Assembly (NCBI GenBank): GCA_036387415.1
Contig: DASVTU010000029.1
Location: 62,001-126,000 of the forward strand
Length of the DNA: 64,000 nucleotides
Reading direction: 5' to 3'
Source of the DNA: DASVTU01 sp036387415
GTDB taxonomy: Bacteria; Acidobacteriota; Blastocatellia; Pyrinomonadales; Pyrinomonadaceae
Positions 9,730-18,685 of the stretch are shown piece after piece. Position 1 is the first letter of the stretch; the number at the start of each line of letters is the position of its first letter. A program made the translations under genes and the position numbers. The notes below the pieces were generated by a model. The model made no database searches. It was not told the DNA's origin and saw only the letters and a list, made by a program, of their open reading frames with translations.

Positions 9730-10155
9730 TTAATGGGAAATATATTCGTGAAGGAGACGAATCTCGTCGCCCTGCTCGCTCAGTTCGACGCGCATGATGT
9801 CGCGCATCGAGAGCATGCCAACCCATCGTTCACCATCTACCACGGGCAAGTGTCGAACCCCTGTGCGCTCCATTCGCTCTAGAGCCTGATGCGGAGTCTC
9901 GTTGCATTGAATGACGGCGCGCGGCTCGCTCATCACGTCGCGTATCGGCACGCTGGCCGCGTCGAGTCGCTTCACGACAACCCTCTGCAACATGTCGCGC
10001 TCGGAAAAGATGCCGCATAGTCGCTTCTTATCGTCGATGATGCAGACCGCGCCGATGTTACGGCTCGCCATGAACTCCGCCGCGTCCATCGCCGTCGCCG
10101 TATCAAGCACAAAATACGGCTCGCGCTCACAGACGACATTTCTGATTGTAATCAT
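9730..10155 (-). CDS. CBS-domain pair protein
   Basis: A 141-residue protein consisting almost entirely of two CBS motifs, roughly residues 10-65 and 75-130. These modules bind adenine nucleotides and normally regulate a partner. The motifs CIIDDKKRLCGIFSERDML and LPVVDGERWVGMLSMRDI are characteristic. The start at 10155 has AAGGAG eight bases upstream. A longer frame upstream runs through the promoter and is rejected. The partner protein cannot be named from the context. Confidence 0.85.
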   Translation of the reverse strand: MITIRNVVCEREPYFVLDTATAMDAAEFMASRNIGAVCIIDDKKRLCGIFSERDMLQRVVVKRLDAASVPIRDVMSEPRAVIQCNETPHQALERMERTGVRHLPVVDGERWVGMLSMRDIMRVELSEQGDEIRLLHEYISH

Positions 10156-10195
10156 TGATTTATCTCCTTCGCAGATTAGGAGAACAGGCGCGGCC

Positions 10196-10224
10196 ATTAT
10201 AAATGATGAGGCATGCATGTTGAA
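10196..10224 (-). promoter_or_regulatory. Sigma-70-type promoter for the CBS gene
   Basis: On the minus strand a perfect TATAAT -10 box (10196-10201) lies 17 bases from a TTCAAC -35 box (10219-10224). Transcription would begin near 10189, about 35 bases before the CBS start codon. Confidence 0.6.
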
Positions 10225-10314
10225 GGATGAAATTCCATTGTCCGTCCTCATGTCCTTCCACACGACGACGCGGTTCTTTAACGACATCCGACATCTCGCC
10301 GCTGTCATCCGTTG

Positions 10315-11340
10315 TTAAAAAAGCGTTCCCTGCGGAGATGGACGACGAAAGGTAGTCGGGCGCGCAGCGGCGTACGCGGAAGTGTCTTCGACGTTCATGC
10401 CAAGACGACGGCAATGGAGACGAAAGCTCTTTTCAATCATCTCCCAATATTCGCCGCGCCCGCGCATGCGTTCGCCGAAGACGGAGGAATTTAGTTTGCC
10501 GCCGCGCATTTCGCGGATGCGATTCATCACGCGGTCGGCCTTTGTCGGCAGACGCTCGCGCAGACGTTGCTCGAAGTAAGGCGCGACGCTTCCGGGCAAG
10601 CGCAGCATGTTGATGAAGGCTTCGCGTGCGCCCGCTTCGTGCGCGCGTTTGAGAAGTTGCGGGATGTGCGGGTCGTTGAGGCCGGGGATGACGGGAGCGA
10701 TGCCGATGCCGACGTTGATTCCCGCCGCCGAAAGTTCGGCCATCGCACGGAAACGCGCGTCGGGCGACGGCGCGAACGGCTCAAGGGCGCGCGCCGTTTC
10801 GTAATCGACGAACGGGATGGTGAAGTAGACGCTCGCTTCCGCTTCACGCGCGAGCGCGGCGAGCACGTCTACGTCGCGGCGCACCAATGCCGATTTCGTC
10901 ACGATGCCCACGGGATTGCGAAACTCAAGGCAAACTTCCAGGCATTGTCGCGTCAGACGGTAATGCGTTTCGAGCGGGAGGTATGGGTCGGAGGTAAACG
11001 AAAACATCAACAAGTCGCCGCGCCAACTGCGCCGCATAAACTCCTCTCGCAGAAGTCGGGGCGCACGCACTTTGGCGACAATCTTGCTTTCAAAATCCGT
11101 GCCCGCGCCGTAGCCGAGATATTCGTGGAGCGGTCGGCTGAAGCAATAGCTGCATGCATGCGTGCAGCCGCGATAGCAGTTGACCGAATAGTCGAAACCC
11201 ACGTCGGGACTGTTGTTGTGCGTGATGATGGAGCGCGTCTCCGTCTCCTCAAAGACTTCAATCTTCGTCTCCGGCGGCTCGCCCGTCCATTCGACGTTTG
11301 TCTCAAGCCACGGGTTCGGCGGATTTTCTATGTAACGCAT
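10315..11340 (-). CDS. Radical SAM protein of the PA0069 / SplB-like group
   Basis: A 341-residue radical SAM protein. Cys59-x3-Cys63-x2-Cys66 (within CTHACSYC) is the iron-sulfur cluster motif, preceded by the family's conserved NCYRGC segment. The group is widespread, related to spore photoproduct lyase-like proteins, and its substrate is not established. The start at 11340 has no Shine-Dalgarno sequence: the bases immediately before it are the pyrimidine-rich arm of a heptamer hairpin. It follows the glyoxalase-like gene on the same strand. Confidence 0.85.
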   Translation of the reverse strand: MRYIENPPNPWLETNVEWTGEPPETKIEVFEETETRSIITHNNSPDVGFDYSVNCYRGCTHACSYCFSRPLHEYLGYGAGTDFESKIVAKVRAPRLLREEFMRRSWRGDLLMFSFTSDPYLPLETHYRLTRQCLEVCLEFRNPVGIVTKSALVRRDVDVLAALAREAEASVYFTIPFVDYETARALEPFAPSPDARFRAMAELSAAGINVGIGIAPVIPGLNDPHIPQLLKRAHEAGAREAFINMLRLPGSVAPYFEQRLRERLPTKADRVMNRIREMRGGKLNSSVFGERMRGRGEYWEMIEKSFRLHCRRLGMNVEDTSAYAAARPTTFRRPSPQGTLF

Positions 11341-11348
11341 AGGGATTA

Positions 11349-11398
11349 AGTGATGAGTGATAAGTGAGAAGACATGCTTTTACTCATTACTCATCACT
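11349..11398 (-). repeat. Intercistronic heptamer hairpin
   Basis: The left arm (11349-11371) is three and a bit copies of a seven-base unit (AGTGATG, with variants). The right arm (11377-11398) is the reverse complement, separated by only five bases, so the transcript can fold into a nearly continuous stem. The stop codon of the upstream VOC gene (11387-11389) lies inside one arm, and the other arm ends eight bases before the next start codon. Confidence 0.85.
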
Positions 11399-11770
11399 GT
11401 TTTGTTGACTGTGCCATGTAACGAAAAAGAGCCTGTAGCGGTCTGGGTCTTCGAGTGTGATGAAACGTCCACCCCAACCTTCGTCGGCGGGCGGCGCAAC
11501 CTCGACGCCGCGACCGACGAGTTGAGAGTGGTAGATGTCAACGTCTGTGACGCCGATGAAGAAATGGACGCCGCGCCCGCGACGCGCCATCGTGAGCGGT
11601 TGCTCCGCGAGCGTGATTTTCAAACGTCCGGCATGAAGCGTCGCCAACGGTGGCTCGCTCTCCGGTAGACTCGAAGCCAACTCGAAGCCGAGCCGCTCGA
11701 CATAAAATTCGACCGACTCCCGCAAATTATTAACCTCAAGAAAAACCAAATCGAGTGAAGTCAGTCCCAT
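11387..11770 (-). CDS. VOC (glyoxalase/dioxygenase) family protein
   Basis: A 127-residue single-module vicinal-oxygen-chelate fold protein: an N-terminal beta-alpha-beta unit with LEVNNLRESVEFYVERLGF, then a second unit ending FITLEDPDRYRLFFV. Family members are metal-dependent lyases, dioxygenases or resistance proteins, and the activity cannot be told from this sequence. Its last residues and stop codon are encoded by the arm of a heptamer hairpin, so the natural C-terminus has probably been overwritten by the element. Confidence 0.82.
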   Translation of the reverse strand: MGLTSLDLVFLEVNNLRESVEFYVERLGFELASSLPESEPPLATLHAGRLKITLAEQPLTMARRGRGVHFFIGVTDVDIYHSQLVGRGVEVAPPADEGWGGRFITLEDPDRYRLFFVTWHSQQNSDE

Positions 11771-11826
11771 CTTTTACAAAACCCTGTCATGGAGAGTCCG
11801 AGTTATGGCTACGTCGTCAAAGTTTT

Positions 11827-12405
11827 TCAAATCGCGCTCATGACGAGATAGAGGCCGTAGATGCCGCCGCAGACGAGCAGCCAGAAGGCCATCTCCTGCG
11901 CCCACGCGAAACGACGCGCGGGATGCGTCGGCGCGAAGCCCTCGCGCGCAAACACCAACGCCGCGTGCGCTATCAAAACTCCGGCGACTACCAGAAACAC
12001 GGCGAGAATCGCGAGGGGCCAGAGAAACCAGATGTACTGGAATCTGACGAGCAGCAACAGCACCAACCCCGCCGCGATGAACAGAACCGCGCCCACCATT
12101 CTCCCGCCGAACGCATCAGCCTTGGCCGACGGAGAAGAAAAAGGCGGCATCGTCGTATCGTCGTCGTAGGCGTAGATGTGCGCGGAGTTCGGACGGCGAA
12201 TGGCGTCGTAGGCGTTGCGCGCCTCCGCGTTGCCGAGCACGCCATACGCCTCGTTGATGTTCTTCATCTCCTCTTCGTCGCCGCCACGGTCAGGATGATG
12301 CTTTACCGCGAGACGTTTATAACGACGCTCAATCTCGTCCGGCGGCGCATCCTCCGCCGCGCCCAAAATCGAGTAGTAGTCCTTGTGCTCCTCAGTCCGA
12401 CTCAT
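11827..12405 (-). CDS. Membrane-anchored J-domain protein
   Basis: A 192-residue protein with an N-terminal J-domain (residues about 8-72) including the HPD motif at 37-39, which stimulates DnaK-type ATPases. The C-terminal half has three hydrophobic segments (about residues 100-120, 122-148 and 170-190), so the J-domain is tethered to the inner membrane. It lacks the Gly/Phe and zinc-finger regions of DnaJ itself. Inference: recruits Hsp70 to the membrane. Divergent from the next gene. Confidence 0.85.
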   Translation of the reverse strand: MSRTEEHKDYYSILGAAEDAPPDEIERRYKRLAVKHHPDRGGDEEEMKNINEAYGVLGNAEARNAYDAIRRPNSAHIYAYDDDTTMPPFSSPSAKADAFGGRMVGAVLFIAAGLVLLLLVRFQYIWFLWPLAILAVFLVVAGVLIAHAALVFAREGFAPTHPARRFAWAQEMAFWLLVCGGIYGLYLVMSAI

Positions 12406-12615
12406 CTCGTTTGGCCTTCAAAATCTCTCTCGCACCCCGCGAAGTTGCCCCTCTCGTCATTTGAGCCATACTAACCCGCCACGCCGAATCTCGCTACACT
12501 TCTCCTTCATCAAGCCGACGGGAGAAGCGCCGCGCCCGCGACGCGACCCGCGCGGCATGTGCTAATCTTGTCGGGCGAGACGTTTCTGAATCAGACACTA
12601 GCGGGTGAAAATTTT

Positions 12616-12972
12616 ATGGCTTTGTCGTTTGTTCCGGGCGATGATTTAGTCTTCCAACTCGAAAGCGGTTTCGGACTGCTGCGTGTCCTTGCCGTCGATG
12701 CGCGCGACGGGGAGACGGTCTGGCACATTCTCGTCTACGAGGATTTTTATCCCGACGTGGAATCCGCCGAAGCAGCCCTTGCGCGCGGCACGACGTTGGA
12801 CGTGCGCCGTTCGCATCTCGCGCTCACCGACCATGCCTTCGAGAAAACACCCGCCGCACGCCTCGGCAACCGTCCTGTCAGAGATGACGAACTCGCGGCT
12901 TATCACGACTGGACGGCGCGCGGCGGCGAAGTCTCAGACCGTTCAGTCCTGCTCATGCTCGGCCTGCGCTAA
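12616..12972 (+). CDS. Hypothetical protein
   Basis: A 118-residue soluble protein starting MALSFVPGDD. It has no signal, no membrane segment and no recognised motif; several aromatic and acidic residues cluster in the middle (LVYEDFYPDVESAE). A weak upstream frame (from 12559) is not used because the ATG at 12616 gives the natural-looking start. It is monocistronic and faces the leftward alcohol dehydrogenase unit, separated by a strong terminator. Unrecognised; described only as a probable real gene from its codon pattern. Confidence 0.6.
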   Translation: MALSFVPGDDLVFQLESGFGLLRVLAVDARDGETVWHILVYEDFYPDVESAEAALARGTTLDVRRSHLALTDHAFEKTPAARLGNRPVRDDELAAYHDWTARGGEVSDRSVLLMLGLR

Positions 12973-13082
12973 AGACCAAAGGCGGCTGCTGAATTTATTT
13001 TGACGGATAAGAAGAATGCTGATGGGGCGTTAACCTTTTCGCTCCCTTGCGACGTGGTTCTGCGTTGCCATAGACGGACAAA

Positions 13083-13132
13083 AACGACGGCCTCGCATCG
13101 CCTGTTAGTGCAGGCGATGCGAGGCCGTCGTT
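13083..13132 (-). terminator. Strong rho-independent terminator
   Basis: Perfect 22-base inverted repeat (13083-13104 and 13111-13132, six-base loop) followed on the minus strand by five T (13080-13084). It ends the leftward unit containing the alcohol dehydrogenase and the 57-residue gene and also faces the rightward hypothetical gene. Confidence 0.85.
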
Positions 13133-13202
13133 AGCCGATGGTTATTTTAGAGTAAGGAAGAAAATCAAACTCGCGCCGCCGCGAGCCTTCCGTCGATGCT
13201 CT

Positions 13203-13376
13203 CTACTCGATTCCCTTCTGCCGGAGCGACTCGTCAACCGTCTCTTCGTCGCCCTCGGCCTTACCGGGCGTTCTGCCGGGGTCGCCCATCTCCTTTTCGC
13301 CGCCGGGCGCGGTCGTGCTGCTGTGGCCTATCGACTTTTCATCGTCGTTGTCGGCTCGGCTCTTATCTACAACCAT
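13203..13376 (-). CDS. Small hydrophilic protein downstream of the alcohol dehydrogenase
   Basis: A 57-residue reading frame with ATG at 13374-13376 and TAG at 13203-13205. AAAGGAC lies ten bases before the start. The product is strongly charged and rich in Asp, Glu, Gly and Lys, with GGEKEMGDPGRTPGKAEGDE in the middle and no Cys, Trp, Tyr or Phe, as expected for an intrinsically disordered stress-type protein. It lies 45 bases after the dehydrogenase stop and before a strong terminator, so it is probably the last gene of that transcript. Unrecognised. Confidence 0.6.
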   Translation of the reverse strand: MVVDKSRADNDDEKSIGHSSTTAPGGEKEMGDPGRTPGKAEGDEETVDESLRQKGIE

Positions 13377-13421
13377 GTGCGTTATGTCCTTTCTGCCTGT
13401 CGCATTGCCAACCGTTTCGGC

Positions 13422-14591
13422 TTAGGGTTTGAGGACAATCTTGATGCAGTTGTCCTGTTTGTCTCTGAAGGTGAAATATCCTTCGGGCGCGTCTTCGAGT
13501 CGCATGCGATGCGTGATGACGAACGACGGGTCGATGTCGCCGTTCTCGATTTTTTCGAGTAACGGACGAAGGTAACGCTGCATGTGCGTCTGTCCCATCT
13601 TGAAAGTCAGACCTTTGTTCATGGCTGCGCCGAACGGAATTTTGTCGAGAAAGCCGCCGTAGACACCGGGGACGGAAACCGTGCCGCCTTTGCGACAGGC
13701 GTTGATGGCATGACGCAAAGCCGATGGCCTATCGGTCGCCAGCATCATCGAGGCTTTGACTTTATCCAAGACCGCATCGAACGAACCGCGACTATGCGCT
13801 TCCATGCCAACCGCGTCGATACATGCATCGGGGCCGATGCCGCCCGTCATCTCTTTCAACTTCTCGAAGTCATCTTCGTCCATAAAGTTGAGCGTTTCGG
13901 CACCGCCCGCTTCGGCCATGCGTAGACGTTCGGGCACATGGTCAATCGCGATGACGCGTTCCGCGCCCAGCAGAAACGCGCTTCTGATAGCAAACTGTCC
14001 GACAGGGCCGCAACCCCAGACGGCAATCGTGTCGCCGCGTTCTATCTGACAGTTTTCCGCCGCCATCCATCCCGTCGGGAAGATGTCTGAGAGGAACAAC
14101 ACCTGTTCATCATCAAGTCCATCAGGAACCTTGACGGGGCCGACATCGGCAAACGGGATGCGCGCATACTCCGCTTGCCCGCCCGCATAACCGCCGAGCA
14201 TGTGCGAATAGCCGTAGATGCCTGCCGGAGAATAGCCGTACATCTTCTCTGCAATCCACGCCTTCGGATTCGAGTTGTCGCAGAGCGAAAAGAGTTGTTT
14301 CTGACAGAAGAAACAGTTGCCGCAGGAGATGGTGAAGGGATTGACAACGCGGTCGCCGATTTTAAGATTCTTGACATCCTTGCCCAACTCGACGACTTCG
14401 CCCATGAACTCATGACCGAGGATGTCGCCCTTCTGCATCGTCGGGATGTAGCCGTCGAGAAGGTGTAGGTCGGAGCCGCAAATCGCGGTGCGCGTAATTT
14501 TGATAATAGCGTCGCGCGGGTTGAGTATCTTCGGTTCGGGCACGTTTTCAATCCGCACATCGTTTTTGCCGTACCAGCACAGAGCTTTCAT
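13422..14591 (-). CDS. Zinc-dependent alcohol dehydrogenase (MDR family, formaldehyde-dehydrogenase-like)
   Basis: A 389-residue medium-chain dehydrogenase. The catalytic zinc site residues are in CGSDLHLLDG (Cys38) and GHEFMGEVVELG. The structural zinc lobe has four cysteines (CGNCFFCQKQLFSLC). The Rossmann motif is GCGPVGQFAIRSA. The length and the PSALRHAINACRKGGTVSVPGVYGG region resemble glutathione-independent formaldehyde dehydrogenase-type enzymes. A GGGAG ribosome site precedes the ATG. It probably heads a unit with the small gene downstream. The exact alcohol or aldehyde is unknown. Confidence 0.88.
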   Translation of the reverse strand: MKALCWYGKNDVRIENVPEPKILNPRDAIIKITRTAICGSDLHLLDGYIPTMQKGDILGHEFMGEVVELGKDVKNLKIGDRVVNPFTISCGNCFFCQKQLFSLCDNSNPKAWIAEKMYGYSPAGIYGYSHMLGGYAGGQAEYARIPFADVGPVKVPDGLDDEQVLFLSDIFPTGWMAAENCQIERGDTIAVWGCGPVGQFAIRSAFLLGAERVIAIDHVPERLRMAEAGGAETLNFMDEDDFEKLKEMTGGIGPDACIDAVGMEAHSRGSFDAVLDKVKASMMLATDRPSALRHAINACRKGGTVSVPGVYGGFLDKIPFGAAMNKGLTFKMGQTHMQRYLRPLLEKIENGDIDPSFVITHRMRLEDAPEGYFTFRDKQDNCIKIVLKP

Positions 14592-14610
14592 TTACACTCT
14601 CCCTCTCGAT

Positions 14611-14756
14611 GTTGCGGATTTCGGAATGTGGATTGCGGATTGATTAAGGTTGATTCAATGTAAGGACGAGCCGTTGATTAATCAATCAATGAGTCGATGA
14701 GCCAGTGAATCAATTTCTTCAAATCCGCACTCCGCAATCCGAAGTCCGCATTCCGT
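14611..14756 (-). repeat. Intercistronic heptamer hairpin
   Basis: Left arm from 14611: repeated seven-base units of the type TTGCGGA, with variants TTTCGGA and ATGTGGA. Right arm to 14756: the complementary units (TCCGCAA type). A second inner pair based on TGATTCA / TGAATCA lies inside. It begins directly at the stop of the SRPBCC gene (14757) and ends 20 bases before the alcohol dehydrogenase start, leaving room for a normal ribosome site. Confidence 0.85.
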
Positions 14757-15551
14757 TTACTTGCCTGCCGACGCTGCGCGCCCCGACGTTTGACCTTCAG
14801 TGGTTGGTGTCTCGCCCGTCTCCATCAATTGCTTGAAGCGACGGAGGTCTTCCTGAATCTGCTGCGACGGTTCTTCGCCGAACAACTTGGCGATGGTCGC
14901 GCCGACCACGCCGCCCGGCGGGTCATACTTGACGGAGACTTTGACATGCGTACCGCGACCGCCCGTGGCGGGTTGGAAGTGCACCGAACCGGCGTTGTCC
15001 ACGTCTGAACCTTCGAGCGAACGCCACGCAATCAGTTCGTTCTCCTTCTCGTTGTAAATCTCCGCGTTCCATTGGACGCTGCCTCCGGCGGGAGCCTTCG
15101 CCACCCAATGAGAAGTCTTTTCGCCCGTCACATGCACTGATTCGAGATGGTGCATGAAGCGCGGCAGATTCTCGAAGTTGCGCCAGAAGCGATACAACTC
15201 CTCCGGCGAGCGATTTATCGTGACGCTCTTTTCCACCTTCACGCCATGACCGCCCTTGACGCTCACGTTGGGATTTTCGCCCGCCGTCGCCGCATCGCCT
15301 GCCGTCGAAATGCCCGCCGCCTGATAGACGTTGCAATGACCGCTCGCGCCGCGATAGATAAGCGAACCGCCGATGAGCGCGAGCGCCACGCCGCCCAGTG
15401 TGCCGCGCGTCAGGCCGTAGAGCGCGAGCGCGCCGCCGCCGATGGTTGACGCCCAACGCTCCTTCTCTCCGACGTTGATGCGGCCGCTCTGCCCCTGCCC
15501 CATCGGTTCGTCGCCGCCCGTCTGCGTCAGTGCTGTTTCGTTTGCTGCCAT
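14757..15551 (-). CDS. SRPBCC/cyclase-like lipid-binding-fold protein with N-terminal membrane segment
   Basis: A 264-residue protein. Residues about 28-70 match the DUF2892/YgaP-type membrane region (GGGALALYGLTRGTLGG, LALIGGSLIYRG), and residues about 103-240 form a START/SRPBCC domain of the polyketide cyclase type (VTINRSPEELYRFWRNFENLPRFM, ISWRSLEG-like IAWRSLEG). The Gly/Thr-rich tail looks disordered. These proteins probably bind a hydrophobic ligand at the membrane; no reaction is established. Bounded by a terminator on its upstream side and a heptamer hairpin downstream. Confidence 0.8.
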   Translation of the reverse strand: MAANETALTQTGGDEPMGQGQSGRINVGEKERWASTIGGGALALYGLTRGTLGGVALALIGGSLIYRGASGHCNVYQAAGISTAGDAATAGENPNVSVKGGHGVKVEKSVTINRSPEELYRFWRNFENLPRFMHHLESVHVTGEKTSHWVAKAPAGGSVQWNAEIYNEKENELIAWRSLEGSDVDNAGSVHFQPATGGRGTHVKVSVKYDPPGGVVGATIAKLFGEEPSQQIQEDLRRFKQLMETGETPTTEGQTSGRAASAGK

Positions 15552-15684
15552 GATTTTTGTCTCCTCAAAATATGCTTAATGATTTTCGGACACGACGAAC
15601 GCCCGACAGCCCTCGCCTGTCCGAAAATGGCTCGTTTTAACTATGTACCGATGAAGATACTCAAACTCCGTGCCGTGCGCTCGA

Positions 15685-15736
15685 AACAAAAAACGCCTCG
15701 TCGTCATTTGATACCGGACGGCGAGGCGTTTTTGTT
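15685..15736 (-). terminator. Bidirectional rho-independent terminator
   Basis: AACGCCTCG (15692-15700) pairs with CGAGGCGTT (15722-15730), extended by flanking A and T runs on both sides, so it can act in either direction. It closes the leftward glycosyltransferase-glf unit. Confidence 0.75.
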
Positions 15737-15774
15737 GGTTTGTCAGCGAATCTCTGTCGTTGGTCGGTTAAACC

Positions 15775-16872
15775 TCAACTCTTCGCTCCGCTGATTTTGC
15801 TGTAAACCGACAACGCCTGCGCGACGACCTGATCCATGTTGTAATACTTGTAGGTCGCCAAGCGCCCGACAAAATGCACGTTCGGCGTCGCGTCGGCGAG
15901 CGCCTTGTACTTCTGATAAAGCTCTGCATTTTCAGGACGCGGCACGGGATAATACGGGTCGCCCTCGGCGCGCGGGTATTCGTAGACGATGGCCGTCTTC
16001 GGATGCTCCTGCCCTGTCAGATACTTGAACTCCGTCACGCGCGTGTAGAGATAATCGTTCGGATAGTTGACGACGGGCGCGGGTTGATAAACCGCTTGGT
16101 CAATCGTCTCATGTTTGAACTCAAGCGAACGATAGGGCAGTTTCCCGTATCGCAAATCGAAATACTCGTCCACCGGCCCCGTATAAATCATCTCGCGATA
16201 CGGGATGATGCGCTCGATGTCGCGGTAATCGGTGTTGAGCATAATCTTGATGTTCGAGTGGTCAAGCATATTCTCGAACATGCGCGTGTAGCCGTGCTTC
16301 GGCATCGCTTGGTAGTTGTCTGTGAAATAACGATCGTCGCGGTTGGTGCGCGTCGGGACGCGCGCCGTCACGGAAGCGTCGAGTTCGGATGGGTCGAGTC
16401 CCCACTGCTTGCGCGTGTAGTTGCGAAAGAACTTCTCATACAACTCGCGACCGACACGACTCACCACGACATCTTCCGACGTGCGTATCTGTTCGCGCTT
16501 TTCTGCGACCGACGCGAAGAAATCTTCGACCTGAAACGATGTCAGATTCAGTCCGTAGAGACGGTTAATCGTGTCGAGGTTAATCGGAATCGGCAGCAGT
16601 TGCCCGTCAACCGACGCCAGCACGCGATGCTGGTACTGACGCCACTCCGTGAACTGCGTCAGATACTCGAAGACCTCGCGCGAGTTGGTATGAAAGATAT
16701 GCGGGCCGTAACGATGAATCAAAAGCCCCGCATCATTATGATGGTCGTAGGCATTCCCGCCGATGTGATTGCGACGGTCAACCACCAGCACTTTCTTATT
16801 CGACGCGCGCGCCAAACGCTCCGCAATCACACTTCCGGCGAAACCCGCCCCGACGACTAAATAATCAAACAT
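15775..16872 (-). CDS. glf: UDP-galactopyranose mutase
   Basis: Interconverts UDP-galactopyranose and UDP-galactofuranose, the donor of galactofuranose for surface polysaccharides; an FAD enzyme of the cytoplasm. The 365-residue length is typical. The FAD motif VVGAGFAGSVIAERLA lies at residues 6-21, followed by RNHIGGNAYDH, and the substrate region with YTRKQWG and RDDRYFTDNYQAMP is conserved. The 3' end runs into a terminator, and the upstream neighbour on the same strand, 35 bases away, is a glycosyltransferase, so the pair probably builds a galactofuranose-containing glycan. Confidence 0.94.
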   Translation of the reverse strand: MFDYLVVGAGFAGSVIAERLARASNKKVLVVDRRNHIGGNAYDHHNDAGLLIHRYGPHIFHTNSREVFEYLTQFTEWRQYQHRVLASVDGQLLPIPINLDTINRLYGLNLTSFQVEDFFASVAEKREQIRTSEDVVVSRVGRELYEKFFRNYTRKQWGLDPSELDASVTARVPTRTNRDDRYFTDNYQAMPKHGYTRMFENMLDHSNIKIMLNTDYRDIERIIPYREMIYTGPVDEYFDLRYGKLPYRSLEFKHETIDQAVYQPAPVVNYPNDYLYTRVTEFKYLTGQEHPKTAIVYEYPRAEGDPYYPVPRPENAELYQKYKALADATPNVHFVGRLATYKYYNMDQVVAQALSVYSKISGAKS

Positions 16873-16907
16873 CTCTGTAACTCACTTTCCCTTTCACGTT
16901 CTCGCGC

Positions 16908-18311
16908 TCAGTCGCCCGCCGCGAATGTATTCGACGCCGTTGCGACACGCACGTTCGGCGTCGTCCCAGTCGGCATGTAAGTCTGACGATTCGCTCTGCT
17001 GGCTGCTGCCGCCGTCGTTGCCGCCACGCGTCGCGTCACGACGCCTTCAATCAACTCCGACATGCGCGCCCAAGTTATGTCCCACGAATTCTTCGCCAGA
17101 AATTCATCCACGCGCCGCAGCCAAGCCGCATCCTCCACCCTCTCGTCCATGCCGATTTCGGCAGCCGCGACGATGAAGTCAGCGACCGAATCGGCAATAC
17201 GCACCAGACCGAGTTCGCCGTAGGGTCGTACCACGTCGCGAATCGAAGTCGAGACGACGGGCTTGCCCGCCGCAAGGTATTCGGGCGTCTTGGTCGGACT
17301 AATGAAACGCGTCGATTCGTTACGCGCAAACAGCAACGCCGCGACATCCCAACCCGCCAGATACGCGGGCAGTTCCTTGTAGGATTTACCGCCGAGATAA
17401 TGAATGTTCGCGTGCCTCGGCAAATCTTCGGGGTTAATCTTGACCACTGGCCCGATAATGACAAACTGCCAATCTGGACGCGCTGCCGCCACACCGTCAA
17501 GCAACTCCAAATCGAAACGCTCGTCGATGACGCCGAAGAATCCTAGACGCGGGTGCGGGATGTTCGCTTGGTCGGCTGGCTCGTCCTTCCAGTCTCTCGC
17601 TTTGGCGAAGTGCGCGCAGTCGATGCTCGACGGGAATGCATGGACGTTTGCGTGTTGGTGTCGCTTGGCCTCGTAGAGAGTCTGACCACCCGTGAAAACA
17701 AGGTCGGCGCGTCTGAACAGTTCGGCCTCACGGTCGCGCAGAGCGCGCGGCGCATTCTTGAACGCCGAAAGTTCGTCCATGCAATCGTAGACGACGGCGA
17801 GCGGTTTCAGATGACGCGTGAAACCGAGAGCCATCGGCGTGTAGTACCAGAGGATGTGCTCGCGTATGTTGTGCTCGGCGAAGAGACGGTCAATCAACGC
17901 TTGCTGCACGGCTTCTACTGCGACATCACTCAAGAGTCCTTCAGGGAGATGCGGCACAACCACGTAGACGCCTTCCTCGCTCTGCGTCACATCGAGACGA
18001 AGCGGGCCTTCGCCCAGAATCGGTTCTTCGACAAAGAAGACGCGACGCTCTTTGGCGCAACGTCCGAGCAGGTGTTGCGGTCTTTGATAGACGAAATTCC
18101 AACGTAGGTGCGAGAGGCAAACCAAATCGGCATTCGTGTTTGATAAATCCTGACCGTCTGATTCAAGGTTAAGAACTTTCGCGCGTTCGATTGTCGCCGT
18201 CTTATGAAATGAGAGCAGCTTTCCGGCCTCGCCGTTATGATCAATTTTTTGATGTGCAGCTCGCTTGTTATTCAACTCAAGTTTGCGAGAGTTGTTTCGG
18301 TCGTTATTCAT
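16908..18311 (-). CDS. Family 4/1-type glycosyltransferase
   Basis: A 467-residue GT-B glycosyltransferase. The segment CLSHLRWNFVYQRPQHLL near residue 65 is typical of glycosyltransferases found beside glf, and the C-terminal donor-binding region has FISPTKTPEYLAAGKPVVST. The first 50 residues are Asn/Lys-rich and probably disordered. The start at 18311 is chosen because GAGAAAGGGA sits six bases upstream; an in-frame extension to 18623 has no ribosome site and an odd composition. Paired with glf, it probably transfers galactofuranose or a neighbouring sugar. Cytoplasmic or membrane-peripheral. Confidence 0.85.
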   Translation of the reverse strand: MNNDRNNSRKLELNNKRAAHQKIDHNGEAGKLLSFHKTATIERAKVLNLESDGQDLSNTNADLVCLSHLRWNFVYQRPQHLLGRCAKERRVFFVEEPILGEGPLRLDVTQSEEGVYVVVPHLPEGLLSDVAVEAVQQALIDRLFAEHNIREHILWYYTPMALGFTRHLKPLAVVYDCMDELSAFKNAPRALRDREAELFRRADLVFTGGQTLYEAKRHQHANVHAFPSSIDCAHFAKARDWKDEPADQANIPHPRLGFFGVIDERFDLELLDGVAAARPDWQFVIIGPVVKINPEDLPRHANIHYLGGKSYKELPAYLAGWDVAALLFARNESTRFISPTKTPEYLAAGKPVVSTSIRDVVRPYGELGLVRIADSVADFIVAAAEIGMDERVEDAAWLRRVDEFLAKNSWDITWARMSELIEGVVTRRVAATTAAAASRANRQTYMPTGTTPNVRVATASNTFAAGD

Positions 18312-18685
18312 TCGTGTTCCCTTTCTCCTCGCGTGCATTTTATCGCTTGCACGTTTCCTTTTTGTTAACTCACCCCTCTTGCTCTTAAACCAATCGCCGC
18401 CTCGCGCGAAAGACCACGCATCACAACGTCGCTCGCAAAACAGGCGAAAGCTTAAAGCCTCAACGACAAAGCAAAATTTATGCCCGGATGGCGCACGTCG
18501 AGCGTTAGTCAGGGAAATGCTCGGATTTGCGCCTAAACTGTGGGGGAACAGCCATAGCCTGCGGGTCGGACTGTGAGAAGTTGCCGACCAAACCGTCGTA
18601 ATCTTTGTATCGAATGCTGACACGAATATTGCTTTTCAACGTCATATTCTGTATCAGTGAACACCGCACCTTTCGAATCGAAAAA

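Noticed and set aside
15874..16860. 328-residue plus-strand frame opposite glf
   Set aside because: Shadow of glf with no recognisable domain.
18312..18623. N-terminal extension of the glycosyltransferase
   Set aside because: Odd composition and no ribosome site; the start at 18311 has a clear one.
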